A stretch of DNA of 64,000 bases from Nonomuraea sp. SYSU D8015 (GTDB lineage: Bacteria; Actinomycetota; Actinomycetes; Streptosporangiales; Streptosporangiaceae). The stretch is taken from NCBI RefSeq assembly GCF_008065375.1, contig NZ_VJYI01000016.1:214843-278842 (forward strand). Direction: 5' to 3'. The notes under the pieces are model-generated. The model saw only the letters and a list, made by a program, of their open reading frames with translations. It was not told where the DNA came from and made no database searches. A program made the translations under genes and the position numbers. Of this stretch, positions 17,271 to 25,841 are shown one piece after another (position 1 is the stretch's first letter; each line of letters starts with the position of its first letter).

Positions 17271-17897
17271 TCACGCCGCGGCGGTGGCCAGCGCGGCCAT
17301 GAACAGGGCCGCCGAGGCCGCGCCCGGGTCCTCGTGGCCGACGCTGCGCTCGCCCAGATAGCTGGCCCGCCCCTTGCGCGCCTGTAGGGGGATCGTCGCC
17401 TTCGCGCCCTCCGCCGCCGCACGCGCCGCCTGCTCGAACGCCTCCCGCGCCCCCACCCCATCCCGTACGGCCAGCGCCAGCGCGCGGGACGCGGGAGTCA
17501 GCGCGTCCACCATGGTCTTGTCGCCCAGAGCCGCTTTCCCCAGCCGCTGCAGCGCCACCACGCCCTGGTCGAACGCCGCCGCGAACCCCGCAAGCGTCAC
17601 CGGCGTATCCAGCGCCTTGCTCATCTGGCGGAACACCGACCCGTACAGCGGCCCGGAGGCCCCGCCGACGCGGCGGATCAGCGTCGCGCCGGCCGAGCTC
17701 AGCACCTGCACCGGCGAGCTCGGCGGCCACTCGGCCAGGGCCTTGGTGACCTCGGTGAGGCCGCGGTCGAGGTTCGTGCCGTGGTCGGCGTCGCCGATCG
17801 CGGCGTCCAGCTCCGTCAGCCGGTCGCGGTCACGCCGCACCAGCCTGGCCGCCTCCTCGAACCAGGCCACGAAGAAGCCCGTGTCCATGGTGTCCAT
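17271..17897 (-). CDS. dhaL: Dihydroxyacetone kinase ADP-binding subunit DhaL
   Basis: 208-residue DhaL, all-helical nucleotide-binding subunit of PTS-dependent dihydroxyacetone kinase. The Mg/ADP-binding aspartates are in AAIGDADHGTNLDRG (about residues 30-44), and further family motifs GGASGPLYGSVF, GDKTMVDAL and ERSVGHEDPGA are present. The ATG overlaps the dhaK stop by one base (TGATG). It should accept phosphate from DhaM and pass it to the substrate held by DhaK. Confidence 0.93.
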   Translation of the reverse strand: MDTMDTGFFVAWFEEAARLVRRDRDRLTELDAAIGDADHGTNLDRGLTEVTKALAEWPPSSPVQVLSSAGATLIRRVGGASGPLYGSVFRQMSKALDTPVTLAGFAAAFDQGVVALQRLGKAALGDKTMVDALTPASRALALAVRDGVGAREAFEQAARAAAEGAKATIPLQARKGRASYLGERSVGHEDPGAASAALFMAALATAAA

Positions 17898-18877
17898 CAG
17901 CGCCCCCAGCGCAGCCCCGGCGTCTCGACCGGCGCGTCCCACAGCCGGGTCAGCGCGTCGTCGAGCCGGCAGACCGTCACGGAGAAGCCCTGCATGTCCA
18001 GGCTCGTCACATAGTTGCCGACCAGCGACCGGGATACGCGGGCCCCCTTCCCCTTGACGAACGACGCCACCTCGGCGAACACCACGTACAGCTCCATGAG
18101 CGGTGTGCCGCCCATGCCGTTGACCATGACCAGCAGGTCGCCGTGGAGCGGCATGTCCCCGTGGATGGCCTCCATCGCGATCGCGGCCAGCTCGCGGGCC
18201 GAGGCCATCGGCGCCCGCGTCCGCCCCGGCTCGCCGTGGATGCCGATGCCCAGCTCCACCTGGTTGTCGGGCAGGTCGAAGGTCGGCTTGCCGGCGTGCG
18301 GCGTCGTGCACGAGCTCAGCGCGATCCCGAACGACCTGCTGCGCTCGTCCACCTCGCCCGCCACCCTGGCCACCTCGGCCAGCGGCGCCCCCTCCTCGGC
18401 CAGCGCGCCCGCCATCTTCTCCACGAACAGCGTCGCGCCGGTGCCGCGGCGGCCCGCCGTGTAGAGGGAGTCCTGTACGGCCACGTCGTCGTCGACCAGC
18501 ACGCTCGCCACCTCGACGCTCTCGACGAGCTCGGCGGCCATCTCGAAGTTGAGCACGTCTCCGGTGTAGTTCTTGACGATGTGCAGGACGCCCGCGCCGC
18601 CGTCCACCGCCCTGGTGGCCTCGATGATCTGGTCGGGCACCGGTGAGGTGAAGACCTCGCCCGGGCAGGCCGCGTCGAGCATGCCGTACCCGACGAATCC
18701 GGCATGCAGCGGCTCGTGCCCGGACCCGCCGCCCGAGACCAGGCCGACCTTGCCGTGGCGCGGGCCCTCGGCCCGGTAGACCACCTGATCGCGGATCCGC
18801 AGCGAGGGATGGGCCGCGGCCATGCCGTTCAGCGCATCCTCAACGAGGGTGTCCGCCGTGTTGATGAGCTTCTTCAT
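17897..18877 (-). CDS. dhaK: Dihydroxyacetone kinase substrate-binding subunit DhaK
   Basis: 326-residue DhaK. It binds dihydroxyacetone covalently through a His; the catalytic segment GIGIHGEPG is present at about residues 212-220. GLVSGGGSGHEPLH near residue 50 is the family substrate loop. The start is placed at the ATG of MKKLINTADTLV, the standard DhaK N-terminus, although the frame stays open further upstream. There is no Shine-Dalgarno sequence in the 15 bases before it; instead a strongly folded leader ends nine bases upstream. It leads the dhaKLM operon for dihydroxyacetone phosphorylation to DHAP. Confidence 0.93.
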   Translation of the reverse strand: MKKLINTADTLVEDALNGMAAAHPSLRIRDQVVYRAEGPRHGKVGLVSGGGSGHEPLHAGFVGYGMLDAACPGEVFTSPVPDQIIEATRAVDGGAGVLHIVKNYTGDVLNFEMAAELVESVEVASVLVDDDVAVQDSLYTAGRRGTGATLFVEKMAGALAEEGAPLAEVARVAGEVDERSRSFGIALSSCTTPHAGKPTFDLPDNQVELGIGIHGEPGRTRAPMASARELAAIAMEAIHGDMPLHGDLLVMVNGMGGTPLMELYVVFAEVASFVKGKGARVSRSLVGNYVTSLDMQGFSVTVCRLDDALTRLWDAPVETPGLRWGR

Positions 18878-18886
18878 CAGGTGTCT

Positions 18887-18968
18887 GGGGCTGAAACCCC
18901 GGGCTTCGGCCCGACGAGAAAGCCCCTCCCTCCTTCCGCGTGATGTAGGCATACCCGTCTTCTCGTCG
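18887..18968 (-). ncRNA. Structured leader of dhaK (candidate cis-regulatory RNA)
   Basis: Read on the minus strand, three stems occur in order. First, CGACGAGAA (18960-18968) pairs with TTCTCGTCG (18912-18920) and encloses a loop holding GGAAGGAGGGAGG. Then comes CGGGC-CGAA-GCCCG (18900-18913), then GGGG-TTTCAG-CCCC (18887-18900), ending nine bases before the dhaK ATG. An upstream CTCCTCC can pair with the purine-rich SD-like run, and CGTCT/AGACG offers an alternative hairpin. This could be a riboswitch-like control element. It could also be the right-end remnant of an IS200/IS605-type element, whose ends fold similarly. It matches no family I can name. Confidence 0.4.
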
Positions 18969-19108
18969 GAGGAGACGAAAAGTGTTGATGATGGATGCCT
19001 TGGACGGTGCCGTGGGCGGTGCTGATGGTGAAGCAGCCGGTGGTACGGACGGCGACGCGCCCGGAAGCGCGCCGACAGCGCGGACGGTCGCGTCGGCTTT
19101 CCCTCGGG

Positions 19109-19855
19109 TTACGCCTTCTTGGCTCTCGCCTCGGCCTCGGCCGCGTCCATGGCGGCGGCCTCCTCCGGGGTCGGAGCCGTGCCGCCCAGGTGGGCGGGCT
19201 GCCACCACACCCCCGGCGGCACCTCCGGATAGGTGCGCTGCGCCCGGTCGACCAGCTCCGACATGCGGGCGTGCAAATCGGCGGTGTGCTGGTTGACGTC
19301 ATCGCCCCGCTTCGGGTGCATGGGCTCGCCGACCAGGATGGTGAGCGGCACGTGACGCTGCAGCAGGTTGCGCGGCCGCCCCTTGGTCCAGAACCGCTGG
19401 CTGCCCCACAGCGCCACCGGGATCAGCGGCGTGTTCGTGGCCTGCGCCATCCGGATCGCGCCGTTCTTGATGTCCTTGACGGTGAACGAGCGGCTGATCG
19501 TGGCCTCCGCGAAGACGCCCACCACCTCGCCGGCCTTCAGCATGCGCAGCGCCGTCGCGTACGACCCCGCGCCCGCCCCCCGGTCGACCGGAATGTGGTG
19601 CATGCCGCGCATCAGCGGACCCGAGATCCGGTGCTTGAACACGTCCTCCTTCGCCATGAAGCGCACCAGCCGCTTCGACGGCAACGCGGCGAACCCGGCG
19701 AAGATGAAGTCGAGGTAGCTGATGTGGTTGCTCACCAGCACCGCTCCTCCGGACCGCGGCACGTGCTCGGTCCCCTCCAGGTGGAAGCGGATGTCGAGCA
19801 CGCGAAAGAAGGTCCGCGCGGCGGCGATCACCGGCGGGTACACGATCTCAGCCAT
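19109..19855 (-). CDS. 1-acyl-sn-glycerol-3-phosphate acyltransferase family protein
   Basis: 248-residue PlsC-type acyltransferase. The catalytic HX4D motif is NHISYLD (about residues 38-44), and the substrate motif VFAEATISRS stands in place of the usual FPEGTRS. It acts at the membrane in glycerophospholipid synthesis or on a related hydroxyl acceptor. The start ATG gives the family N-terminus (MAEIVYPPVIAAARTFF). It lies 23 bases downstream of the P450 gene and is probably cotranscribed, so a lipid-modifying partnership is possible. Confidence 0.88.
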   Translation of the reverse strand: MAEIVYPPVIAAARTFFRVLDIRFHLEGTEHVPRSGGAVLVSNHISYLDFIFAGFAALPSKRLVRFMAKEDVFKHRISGPLMRGMHHIPVDRGAGAGSYATALRMLKAGEVVGVFAEATISRSFTVKDIKNGAIRMAQATNTPLIPVALWGSQRFWTKGRPRNLLQRHVPLTILVGEPMHPKRGDDVNQHTADLHARMSELVDRAQRTYPEVPPGVWWQPAHLGGTAPTPEEAAAMDAAEAEARAKKA

Positions 19856-19878
19856 GTGCAGAACGTACCGCAGCTTGC

Positions 19879-21045
19879 TCAGGCAGGTGTGACGGTGGTC
19901 GGGAGGCTGATCATTCCTCGGACGTTGCCGTGGGTGGTGCGTCTGATCCCCTCCTCGTGGACCTCGTACTCGGGCGAGACGGCCTTCGTCAGCTCTTCCA
20001 GCGTCACCCGCGCCTCCAGCCTGGCCAGCGGGCCGCCGAGGCAGTAGTGGCGGCCGACCCCGAAGCTGATGCCCTTCGAGGTGTCGCGCGTCAGGTCGTA
20101 GACGTCGGGGTCGGGGAAGACCGACTCGTCGCGGTTGGCGGAGCCGATCAGGAGCCAGATCTTGGCGTCCTTGGGAACGAGCGTGCCGTGCAGTTCGGTG
20201 GGCTCGGTGAGGCGGCGGGCGAGGCCGTGCGCCGGGGTGTCGTACCGCAGCGATTCCTCCACCCACGACGCTATCGCCCCGCCGAAGGCGGCGGCGCGCT
20301 GGGCCGGGTTGCGCCACGCCCAGTACCAGGCGGCGCTGAGCAGGTGCGTCGTGGTCTCCGAGCCGGCGCCGATCAGGAGGAAGATGAACGCCACGATCTC
20401 CTCGTGGGTGAGCTCGCCGTCGGCGACGAGCGCGGAGACGAGGTCGTCGCGCGGCGTGGCCCGGCGCTCGGCGATGATCGAGGTGTAGTAGTCGCCGAGC
20501 GACAGCAGGCCCTGGAGCGCGTCGTCCGCCATCTTGCCCTGGGGGTTGTAGTTGACCAGGGTGAGGGACTTGCGGCGCACGTCGGCCCGGTCGGACGGCG
20601 GCACGCCCATCAGCTCGGAGATCACGTCGAGCGGCAGCTTGGCGGACAGGTCGCGGGCGAAGTCGAACGTGCCCCGTTCGAGTCCCCGCTCGATGTAGCC
20701 CCGCGTGAGCTTCCTGATCATGGGTTCGAGGGCGGCGACCCGGCGCGGGGTGAAGGCCCGCGACACGATGGCGCGCATGCGGGTGTGCTCGGGCGGGTCC
20801 ATGGCCACGAACGACAGGTACGTCCGCGCCTGCGGCCCCCACGCGCCCCGGTCGAGCATGGGCCCGTGGTCGCTGGAGTAGCGGGCGCTGTCGGGGAGCG
20901 CGGCCGAGACGTCGGCGTACCGGGACAGCGCCCAGAAGTCGAGGTCCGGATTGTGATAGACCGGCGCTTCCCGGCGTAACCGCGCGTAGACGGGGTACGG
21001 ATCGTCGTTGATCGACGGATCGTAGGGGGTGTAGACGACATCCAC
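19879..21045 (-). CDS. Cytochrome P450
   Basis: About 388 residues, soluble bacterial class P450. Landmarks: I-helix GAGSETTTHLL (oxygen activation Thr), ExxR as ESLR, and heme loop FGVGRHYCLGGPLARLE with the axial Cys. The GTG of VDVVYTPYDPSINDDP is taken as start; a second GTG nine bases upstream is equally possible and GGAGG lies between them. Electron partners (ferredoxin, reductase) are not encoded nearby. Substrate unknown; the acyltransferase downstream suggests a lipid-like molecule, which is inference only. Confidence 0.9.
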   Translation of the reverse strand: MDVVYTPYDPSINDDPYPVYARLRREAPVYHNPDLDFWALSRYADVSAALPDSARYSSDHGPMLDRGAWGPQARTYLSFVAMDPPEHTRMRAIVSRAFTPRRVAALEPMIRKLTRGYIERGLERGTFDFARDLSAKLPLDVISELMGVPPSDRADVRRKSLTLVNYNPQGKMADDALQGLLSLGDYYTSIIAERRATPRDDLVSALVADGELTHEEIVAFIFLLIGAGSETTTHLLSAAWYWAWRNPAQRAAAFGGAIASWVEESLRYDTPAHGLARRLTEPTELHGTLVPKDAKIWLLIGSANRDESVFPDPDVYDLTRDTSKGISFGVGRHYCLGGPLARLEARVTLEELTKAVSPEYEVHEEGIRRTTHGNVRGMISLPTTVTPA

Positions 21046-21195
21046 CCCCTCCACGCTAGCCGTCCACCGTCGGCACCGACAGTCTCCGCCTCGGAGGATC
21101 TCCTCTTCGCCGTCTGCGGGGAGCGTCGGCCAAGGCGTTCGGACGGTGTTCAACGGCGCTGAGCCGTCGGCTTCGTCGTCCCATGGGCGATGGGA

Positions 21196-22002
21196 TCAGA
21201 TGGCGGTCTGGTAGGTGCTGGCGCGCATCCCGGCCAGGAGGCCCGCCGTCTGCTCCGGCGTGAAGCGGCGTACCGGGTCGTGGTGCAGCAGCCCCTCGAT
21301 CAGGGGACGCATCACCCCGGCCCGGCGGGGCGGCGGGTAAGGGCCGCTCCTGGCCATGCCCAGCACCGTGGCGGCGTCCTGGCCCGGATAGGGCGGCTGG
21401 CCCTCGACGGCGCTGTAGAGCGTGGCGCCGAAGGACCACATGTCGGCCTCCTTGCTGGCCGGCCCGCCGTGCAGGCGCTCGGGCGCCATGAACGCGGGCG
21501 TGCCGCGCAGCCGCCGCGACGTCGTCATGCGGATGTCGCCCTCGGCCGTGGCGATGCCGAAGTCGGTCAGCACCACCCGGTCGCCGGTCAGCATGACGTT
21601 GGCGGGCTTCACGTCGCGGTGCAGCACACCGGCCTGATGGGCCGTGCGTAATGCGGCGAGCAGGTGCTGCCCGATGGCCGCCACCGACTGCGCCGGAAGC
21701 GTGCCGACCTGGGAGAGCAACTGGTGCAATGAGAGCCCGTCCAGGTATTCCATCACGATCCAGAGCTTGCCGCCCTCTTCGATCAGGTCGTGGACCGTGA
21801 CGATGTTGGGGTGCGTCAGACCGGCAGCCATTCTGGCCTCACGCAACACCCGGCGGCGAACCATCTCGACCTCACCGGCCAAGGTCAGCTCCTTAAGCGC
21901 CACCGTACGGTGGAGGAGCTGGTCGAACGCACGCCAGACGACTCCCATACCCCCACGACCGGCCTCCTCGTTCAGGAGGTACCGTCCGCCGATCTCCCGC
22001 AT
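21196..22002 (-). CDS. Serine/threonine protein kinase, catalytic domain only
   Basis: 268 residues comprising essentially one Hanks-type kinase domain. The glycine loop is EAGRGGMGVV, the Lys is in VALKEL, the catalytic loop is HRDVKPANVML, and DFGIA and APERL are also present. No membrane helix, PASTA or other sensor domain follows; the protein ends about 20 residues after the domain. Most actinomycete kinases are longer and membrane-anchored, so this is a soluble minimal form. An AGGGG precedes the ATG. Targets unknown. Confidence 0.9.
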   Translation of the reverse strand: MREIGGRYLLNEEAGRGGMGVVWRAFDQLLHRTVALKELTLAGEVEMVRRRVLREARMAAGLTHPNIVTVHDLIEEGGKLWIVMEYLDGLSLHQLLSQVGTLPAQSVAAIGQHLLAALRTAHQAGVLHRDVKPANVMLTGDRVVLTDFGIATAEGDIRMTTSRRLRGTPAFMAPERLHGGPASKEADMWSFGATLYSAVEGQPPYPGQDAATVLGMARSGPYPPPRRAGVMRPLIEGLLHHDPVRRFTPEQTAGLLAGMRASTYQTAI

Positions 22003-22058
22003 ACCATCCCCTCTTGCTCGGGGATAATCATGTCACTTCAGCACCGGCTGTTGGGTGC

Positions 22059-23309
22059 CTAACGTTGCCTGGATATGTCAGAAAACGCAGGTGCGCTGGT
22101 CAGCGGCCTAGAAATTCGATCCGATAAGGCGCGCCATACCAGCCCGACCCCCACCAAACATACTCCTGCGGCGCCTGCGAGGACGGCTGCAATGCCCGTG
22201 AACTCTGCCACCAGGCCCCCGAGCGCCGCCCCTGCGGGCATGCCGCCCATGCCGACGAGGCGGTATGCCGAATTGACCCGCCCGAGCAACTCGGCGGGGA
22301 TCAGCCGCTGCCGCGTCGAGACCACGAGCACGTTGCCCCCCGCCCCCACCACGCCCCACAGGACGGCGGTCGGGTAGAGCGCCCACGGCGTGGGCGCCGC
22401 CACGGGCACCAGGAGCAGGAGGCTGCTGATCAGCCACGCCCCCACGATCGTGCGGAACTCCCCGAAGAGCCCCGCCGCCCGCCCGGACAGCAGGGACCCG
22501 GCCACCGCCCCGGCCGCGAACGCCGCCATCATCAGCCCGTATTGACCGGGCTCCAGCCCGATCATCGACCCGTCGCCCACGGCCCACAGCACGAAGACGG
22601 CGAAGTATGCGGCGTTGGCGAGGTTGAGCAGGCCCGCCGTGATCGCCAGGCTCCGCAGCACCCGGTGCGACCTCAGGTAACGCAGCGCCTCGCCGATGTC
22701 CCGCCGCAGCGGGCGGCGCTCCGGGCGGGGGGCGGGTAACCGGTACGGGCCGCGCATGCCCAGCAGGAGCAGCCCCGCGGCGCCGTACAGCAGGGCAGGG
22801 GCGCCGAAGACGGCGGCGGGGAGCGCTCCGGCGAGGAGCCCGGCCAGAGGGGCGCCGGCGAAGTCGTTGCCGGCGAGCTGGGCGCTGGACACGCGGCCGT
22901 TCGCCCGGGGCAGGTCGTGCGCGGGCACGGTCATCGGCAGGATCGACTGCGCCGAGGTGTCGGCGAAGACCTCCGTCACGCCGGCCGCCAGCACGGCGGC
23001 GAGCAGCACCCAGAGGTCCAGCAACCCCAGTGATGCCAGCAGGGCGACGGCGGCGAGGATCGCGGCGCGGACGGCGTTGGCCGCCCCCATGACCCGGCGG
23101 CGGTCGGCCCGGTCGGCGATCGCGCCCGCGTGCAGCGCCAGCAGCAGCCAGGGCGCAGTCGCCGCGGCGCCCACCAGGGAGACCAGCGTGGGGGAGCGGG
23201 TCATCGACACGGCCAGCAGGGGCGCGCCGATCTTCAGCACGCCGTCGGCGAGGTTCGACAGCGCGGTGGACGACCACAGGAAGGCGAACGAGCGCCCGAG
23301 ACCCGGCAC
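22059..23309 (-). CDS. MFS transporter, drug-exporter type
   Basis: 416-residue major facilitator protein with about 12 hydrophobic spans and the motif A-like loop AIADRADRRRVMG between helices 2 and 3. It resembles the enterobactin-exporter-like branch (MFS_3) common in actinomycetes. The GTG start has an AGGGGGAG upstream. It is transcribed divergently from an ArsR-like regulator that begins about 70 bases away, which probably represses it. Substrate unknown. Confidence 0.88.
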   Translation of the reverse strand: MPGLGRSFAFLWSSTALSNLADGVLKIGAPLLAVSMTRSPTLVSLVGAAATAPWLLLALHAGAIADRADRRRVMGAANAVRAAILAAVALLASLGLLDLWVLLAAVLAAGVTEVFADTSAQSILPMTVPAHDLPRANGRVSSAQLAGNDFAGAPLAGLLAGALPAAVFGAPALLYGAAGLLLLGMRGPYRLPAPRPERRPLRRDIGEALRYLRSHRVLRSLAITAGLLNLANAAYFAVFVLWAVGDGSMIGLEPGQYGLMMAAFAAGAVAGSLLSGRAAGLFGEFRTIVGAWLISSLLLLVPVAAPTPWALYPTAVLWGVVGAGGNVLVVSTRQRLIPAELLGRVNSAYRLVGMGGMPAGAALGGLVAEFTGIAAVLAGAAGVCLVGVGLVWRALSDRISRPLTSAPAFSDISRQR

Positions 23310-23360
23310 GGCCGACTCCCCCTAAAGTAGACGTGTACAAGAGAAAGTGTGCATAGATTT

Positions 23361-23370
23361 CTTTGCAAAG
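23361..23370. promoter_or_regulatory. Palindrome in the MFS/ArsR-like divergent promoter
   Basis: CTTTGCAAAG is a perfect 10-bp palindrome in an AT-richer stretch between the divergent MFS exporter and the HTH regulator, just upstream of the regulator's likely start. It is a candidate operator for autoregulation and exporter control. Confidence 0.35.
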
Positions 23371-23382
23371 ATAGGCTTGCAC

Positions 23383-23997
23383 GTGAAGCGGAGCAAGAGC
23401 TTTTCCGCGCGTACGCTCGACGCGAACGCGCTGAAGTCGTTCGCCCACCCCCTGCGCTTGCGGATCTACGAGCTGCTGGACGAGCACGGGCCGTCCACCG
23501 CCACCGGCCTCGCCGGTCTGCTGGGGCAGAACACCGGGGCGACGAGCTACCACCTGAGGGAGCTGGCCAGGCACGGCATGATCGAGGTCGCGCCGGAGAT
23601 GGGGCGCGGCAAGGAGAAGTACTGGAGGATCGTGCCGGGCGGCTTCACCTACGGTGAGCCGCCGGACGACCCCGAGACGGCCGGCGCCCTGGAGCTCCTG
23701 CTCGACGACCTAGTGCGGCAGCGGGGGGCGGAACTGGCCAGGTGGCGGGAGCACATGTCAATGGCGCCCGAGGAGTGGGAGCAGGCCAGTGGATTCGCGC
23801 GACGGTCGCTGCGGCTCACGGCGGCGGAGACGGCCGAGCTGCGGGACGAGGTGCTGGAGGTGCTGGAGAGGTACCGCACGGTGTCGGATCGCAGGCGACG
23901 CGAGTCCCCGGAGGCCGCCGAGCGTTCCACCGGACACGTGGTCGTCCACTTCGACGTCCTGCCGCTGGGGGCCATCGGGGACGCGGACCAGGAGTGA
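23383..23997 (+). CDS. ArsR-like winged-helix transcriptional regulator
   Basis: About 204 residues. The N-terminal winged helix (about 8-85) shows LKSFAHPLRLRIYELL, TGLAGLLGQNTGATSYHLREL (recognition helix) and a GRGKEKYWRI wing, typical of the ArsR/HTH_20 group that controls neighbouring MFS pumps. The C-terminal half is helical and may bind the ligand. The start is placed at the GTG of KRSKSFSARTLDANALKS; an in-frame GTG 36 bases upstream would add residues unlike the family N-terminus. Confidence 0.85.
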   Translation: MKRSKSFSARTLDANALKSFAHPLRLRIYELLDEHGPSTATGLAGLLGQNTGATSYHLRELARHGMIEVAPEMGRGKEKYWRIVPGGFTYGEPPDDPETAGALELLLDDLVRQRGAELARWREHMSMAPEEWEQASGFARRSLRLTAAETAELRDEVLEVLERYRTVSDRRRRESPEAAERSTGHVVVHFDVLPLGAIGDADQE

Positions 23998-24082
23998 TGC
24001 GCAGACCTCTGGGCCCGCCCGACATCGGGCCCGGACGGGCAGCGCCCCGTCCCGGGCTGGAGGGCCGGAGACGCGTGCTTCG

Positions 24083-24706
24083 TCAGCTGAGCAGGTTGAG
24101 CGCGCGTTGCCTCGTCTCCTCCGACGCCGTACCGGGCGAGCCCGCGTTGAACGGGGGCCGCGGGTCGTACTCGATGGCGAGTTGCACCGCCTGCGCCGTC
24201 TCCGCGCCGCCCGCCGCGGCCAGCAGCGTCAGGGCCATGTCGATGCCCGACGACACCCCGGCCGCGGTCACGATCTTGCCTTCGATGACGACCCGCTCGC
24301 TCACCGGCTCGGCGCCGAACCGTTCGAGCAGCTCCAGCAGAGCCCAGTGGGTGGTCGCCTTCAGTCCCCGCAGCAGACCGGCCTCGCCGAGCAGGAACGA
24401 GCCGGTGCACACCGAGGTGGTCCACCGGGTGTGCCGGTGGGCCTCGCGGATCCAGCCGACCAGGGCCTCGTCGGACAGGGCGTCGAGCGTGCCGAGCCCG
24501 CCGGGCACGACGATCACGTCGGGGTCGGGCAGGTCCGCGTACGAGGCCGCGGCGGTCAGGGTCAGCGTGCCCTGGTCGTCGGTCACCGGCCCCGCCTCGG
24601 CCGCCACGAACGTGACCGTGCAGCCGGGCGCGGTGGCCAGCACGGTGTACGGCCCGACCGCGTCCAGCGCGGTGTACCGGGGATAGAGCGGGATGGCCAC
24701 GCGCAT
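24083..24706 (-). CDS. DJ-1/PfpI family protein
   Basis: 207-residue DJ-1/PfpI (class I glutamine amidotransferase-like) protein. The nucleophile elbow SVCTGSFLLGEAGLL is at about residue 93, with Cys as the presumed catalytic residue, and ATTHWALLE follows as in isonitrile hydratase-type members. It starts one base after the stop of the GlxA-type regulator, whose N-terminal domain is a homologue of this whole protein. Enzymatic activity is not established. Confidence 0.85.
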   Translation of the reverse strand: MRVAIPLYPRYTALDAVGPYTVLATAPGCTVTFVAAEAGPVTDDQGTLTLTAAASYADLPDPDVIVVPGGLGTLDALSDEALVGWIREAHRHTRWTTSVCTGSFLLGEAGLLRGLKATTHWALLELLERFGAEPVSERVVIEGKIVTAAGVSSGIDMALTLLAAAGGAETAQAVQLAIEYDPRPPFNAGSPGTASEETRQRALNLLS

Positions 24707-24707
24707 G

Positions 24708-25766
24708 TCAGTGCTCCTTCGGCTGGAGGCCGCGGTCCCCGGACGAGGACCGCTCGTTCGGCTGGAGGCCGCGGTCCCGCGCCGGGGACCGCTCGTTCGA
24801 GGGGAGGCCGCGGTCCCGGGACCGGAACCTGCGGCGGTGATCGCCCGGCGAGACCCGCCAGTGGCGGCGGAAGACGCGGTAGAGCGTCTCCGCCGTGCCG
24901 AGCCCCGACTCCCTGGCCACGGTGTCCAGCGGATGGTCGGTGACCTCCAGGAGCCGCCTGGCGGCTTCGGCGCGGCTGAGCTCGACGTACCGGCCGGGGG
25001 ACAGGCCGGTCTGGCGGGTGAAGACGCGGGAGAAGTGGCGCTCGCTCATCCCCGCGCGCAGGGCGAGCGCGGGCACGCTCAGGTCCGCGGCCGGGTGGGC
25101 GTCGATGTACGCCTGCAGCTCCCGCAGCGGCTCGCTGCGCGGCGTCAGCGCCCGCATCGGCGTGCTGAACTGGCTCTGCCCGCCCGGCCGGTGCAGGTAC
25201 ACCACGAGCCCGCGGGCCACGTCGCGGGCCACCTCGTGGCCGTGGTCCCTGGCCACCAGCGCCAGCGCGAGGTCCACGCCGGACAGCACGCCCGCCGAGG
25301 TCCACACGTGGCCGTCCTCGATGTAGAGAGGGTCCGCGTCCACCTCCACGCACGCGTACCGGGACCGGAGCTCGCCGGCGGCCAGCCAGTGCGTGGTGGC
25401 CCGCCGGTGGTCCAGCAGCCCGGCCTCGGCCAGCAGGAACGCGCCGTTGCAGACGGAGGCGATGCGCCGCGCGGCCCCGGCCAGCCGCAGAACGCCCTCG
25501 ACGAGCTCCCGGTCCGCCAGGTGATCGGGCACCGACATCCCGCCCGCCACGAGCAGCGTGTCGATCGGCCCCGCGACCTCGCCGAGCGCCGAGGCCGTCA
25601 CGGCGACGCCGTTGCCGGCCGGCACCGTGCCCGCGCGCACGGCCACGACCTCCACCCGGTAGCCGCCCCGCACGAGCAGCGCCGCCGTCGCGAACACGTC
25701 GGCGGGCCCGGCCATGTCGAGCAACTGGAACCCGGGGAAGACGACGATCACCACCCGCCGCTGCAT
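24708..25766 (-). CDS. GlxA family AraC-type transcriptional regulator
   Basis: 352 residues. The N-terminal DJ-1/PfpI-like sensor domain (about 1-185) shows SVCNGAFLLAEAGLL. An AraC/XylS DNA-binding domain (about 210-310) has two HTHs (LSVPALALRAGMSERHFSRV and DTVARESGLGTAETLYRVF). A C-terminal tail of three DRGLQPNERS-like repeats of about 13 residues is unusual for the family. The ATG of MQRRVVIVVFPGFQLLD is the family start. It probably controls the PfpI gene directly downstream. Confidence 0.88.
   Translation of the reverse strand: MQRRVVIVVFPGFQLLDMAGPADVFATAALLVRGGYRVEVVAVRAGTVPAGNGVAVTASALGEVAGPIDTLLVAGGMSVPDHLADRELVEGVLRLAGAARRIASVCNGAFLLAEAGLLDHRRATTHWLAAGELRSRYACVEVDADPLYIEDGHVWTSAGVLSGVDLALALVARDHGHEVARDVARGLVVYLHRPGGQSQFSTPMRALTPRSEPLRELQAYIDAHPAADLSVPALALRAGMSERHFSRVFTRQTGLSPGRYVELSRAEAARRLLEVTDHPLDTVARESGLGTAETLYRVFRRHWRVSPGDHRRRFRSRDRGLPSNERSPARDRGLQPNERSSSGDRGLQPKEH
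24719..24835 (-). repeat. Three 39-bp tandem repeats at the 3' end of the glxA-type gene
   Basis: Units containing GGAGGCCGCGGTCCC begin near 24721, 24760 and 24799. They encode the DRGL(Q/P)(P/S)NERS-type tail of the regulator. The first two are nearly identical and the third is more diverged. The tract probably arose by slippage after the DNA-binding domain. Confidence 0.8.
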
Positions 25767-25841
25767 GCCCTCATGCTGGTCGCGATCATCTCGTGGCGTC
25801 AACGACACGACGATTGCAGATTACGCCACGAGACCGCGGGG

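Noticed and set aside
18878..18952. N-terminal extension of DhaK by 25 residues
   Set aside because: The extension is Arg-rich, is encoded by the folded leader, and precedes the standard MKKLIN start of the family.
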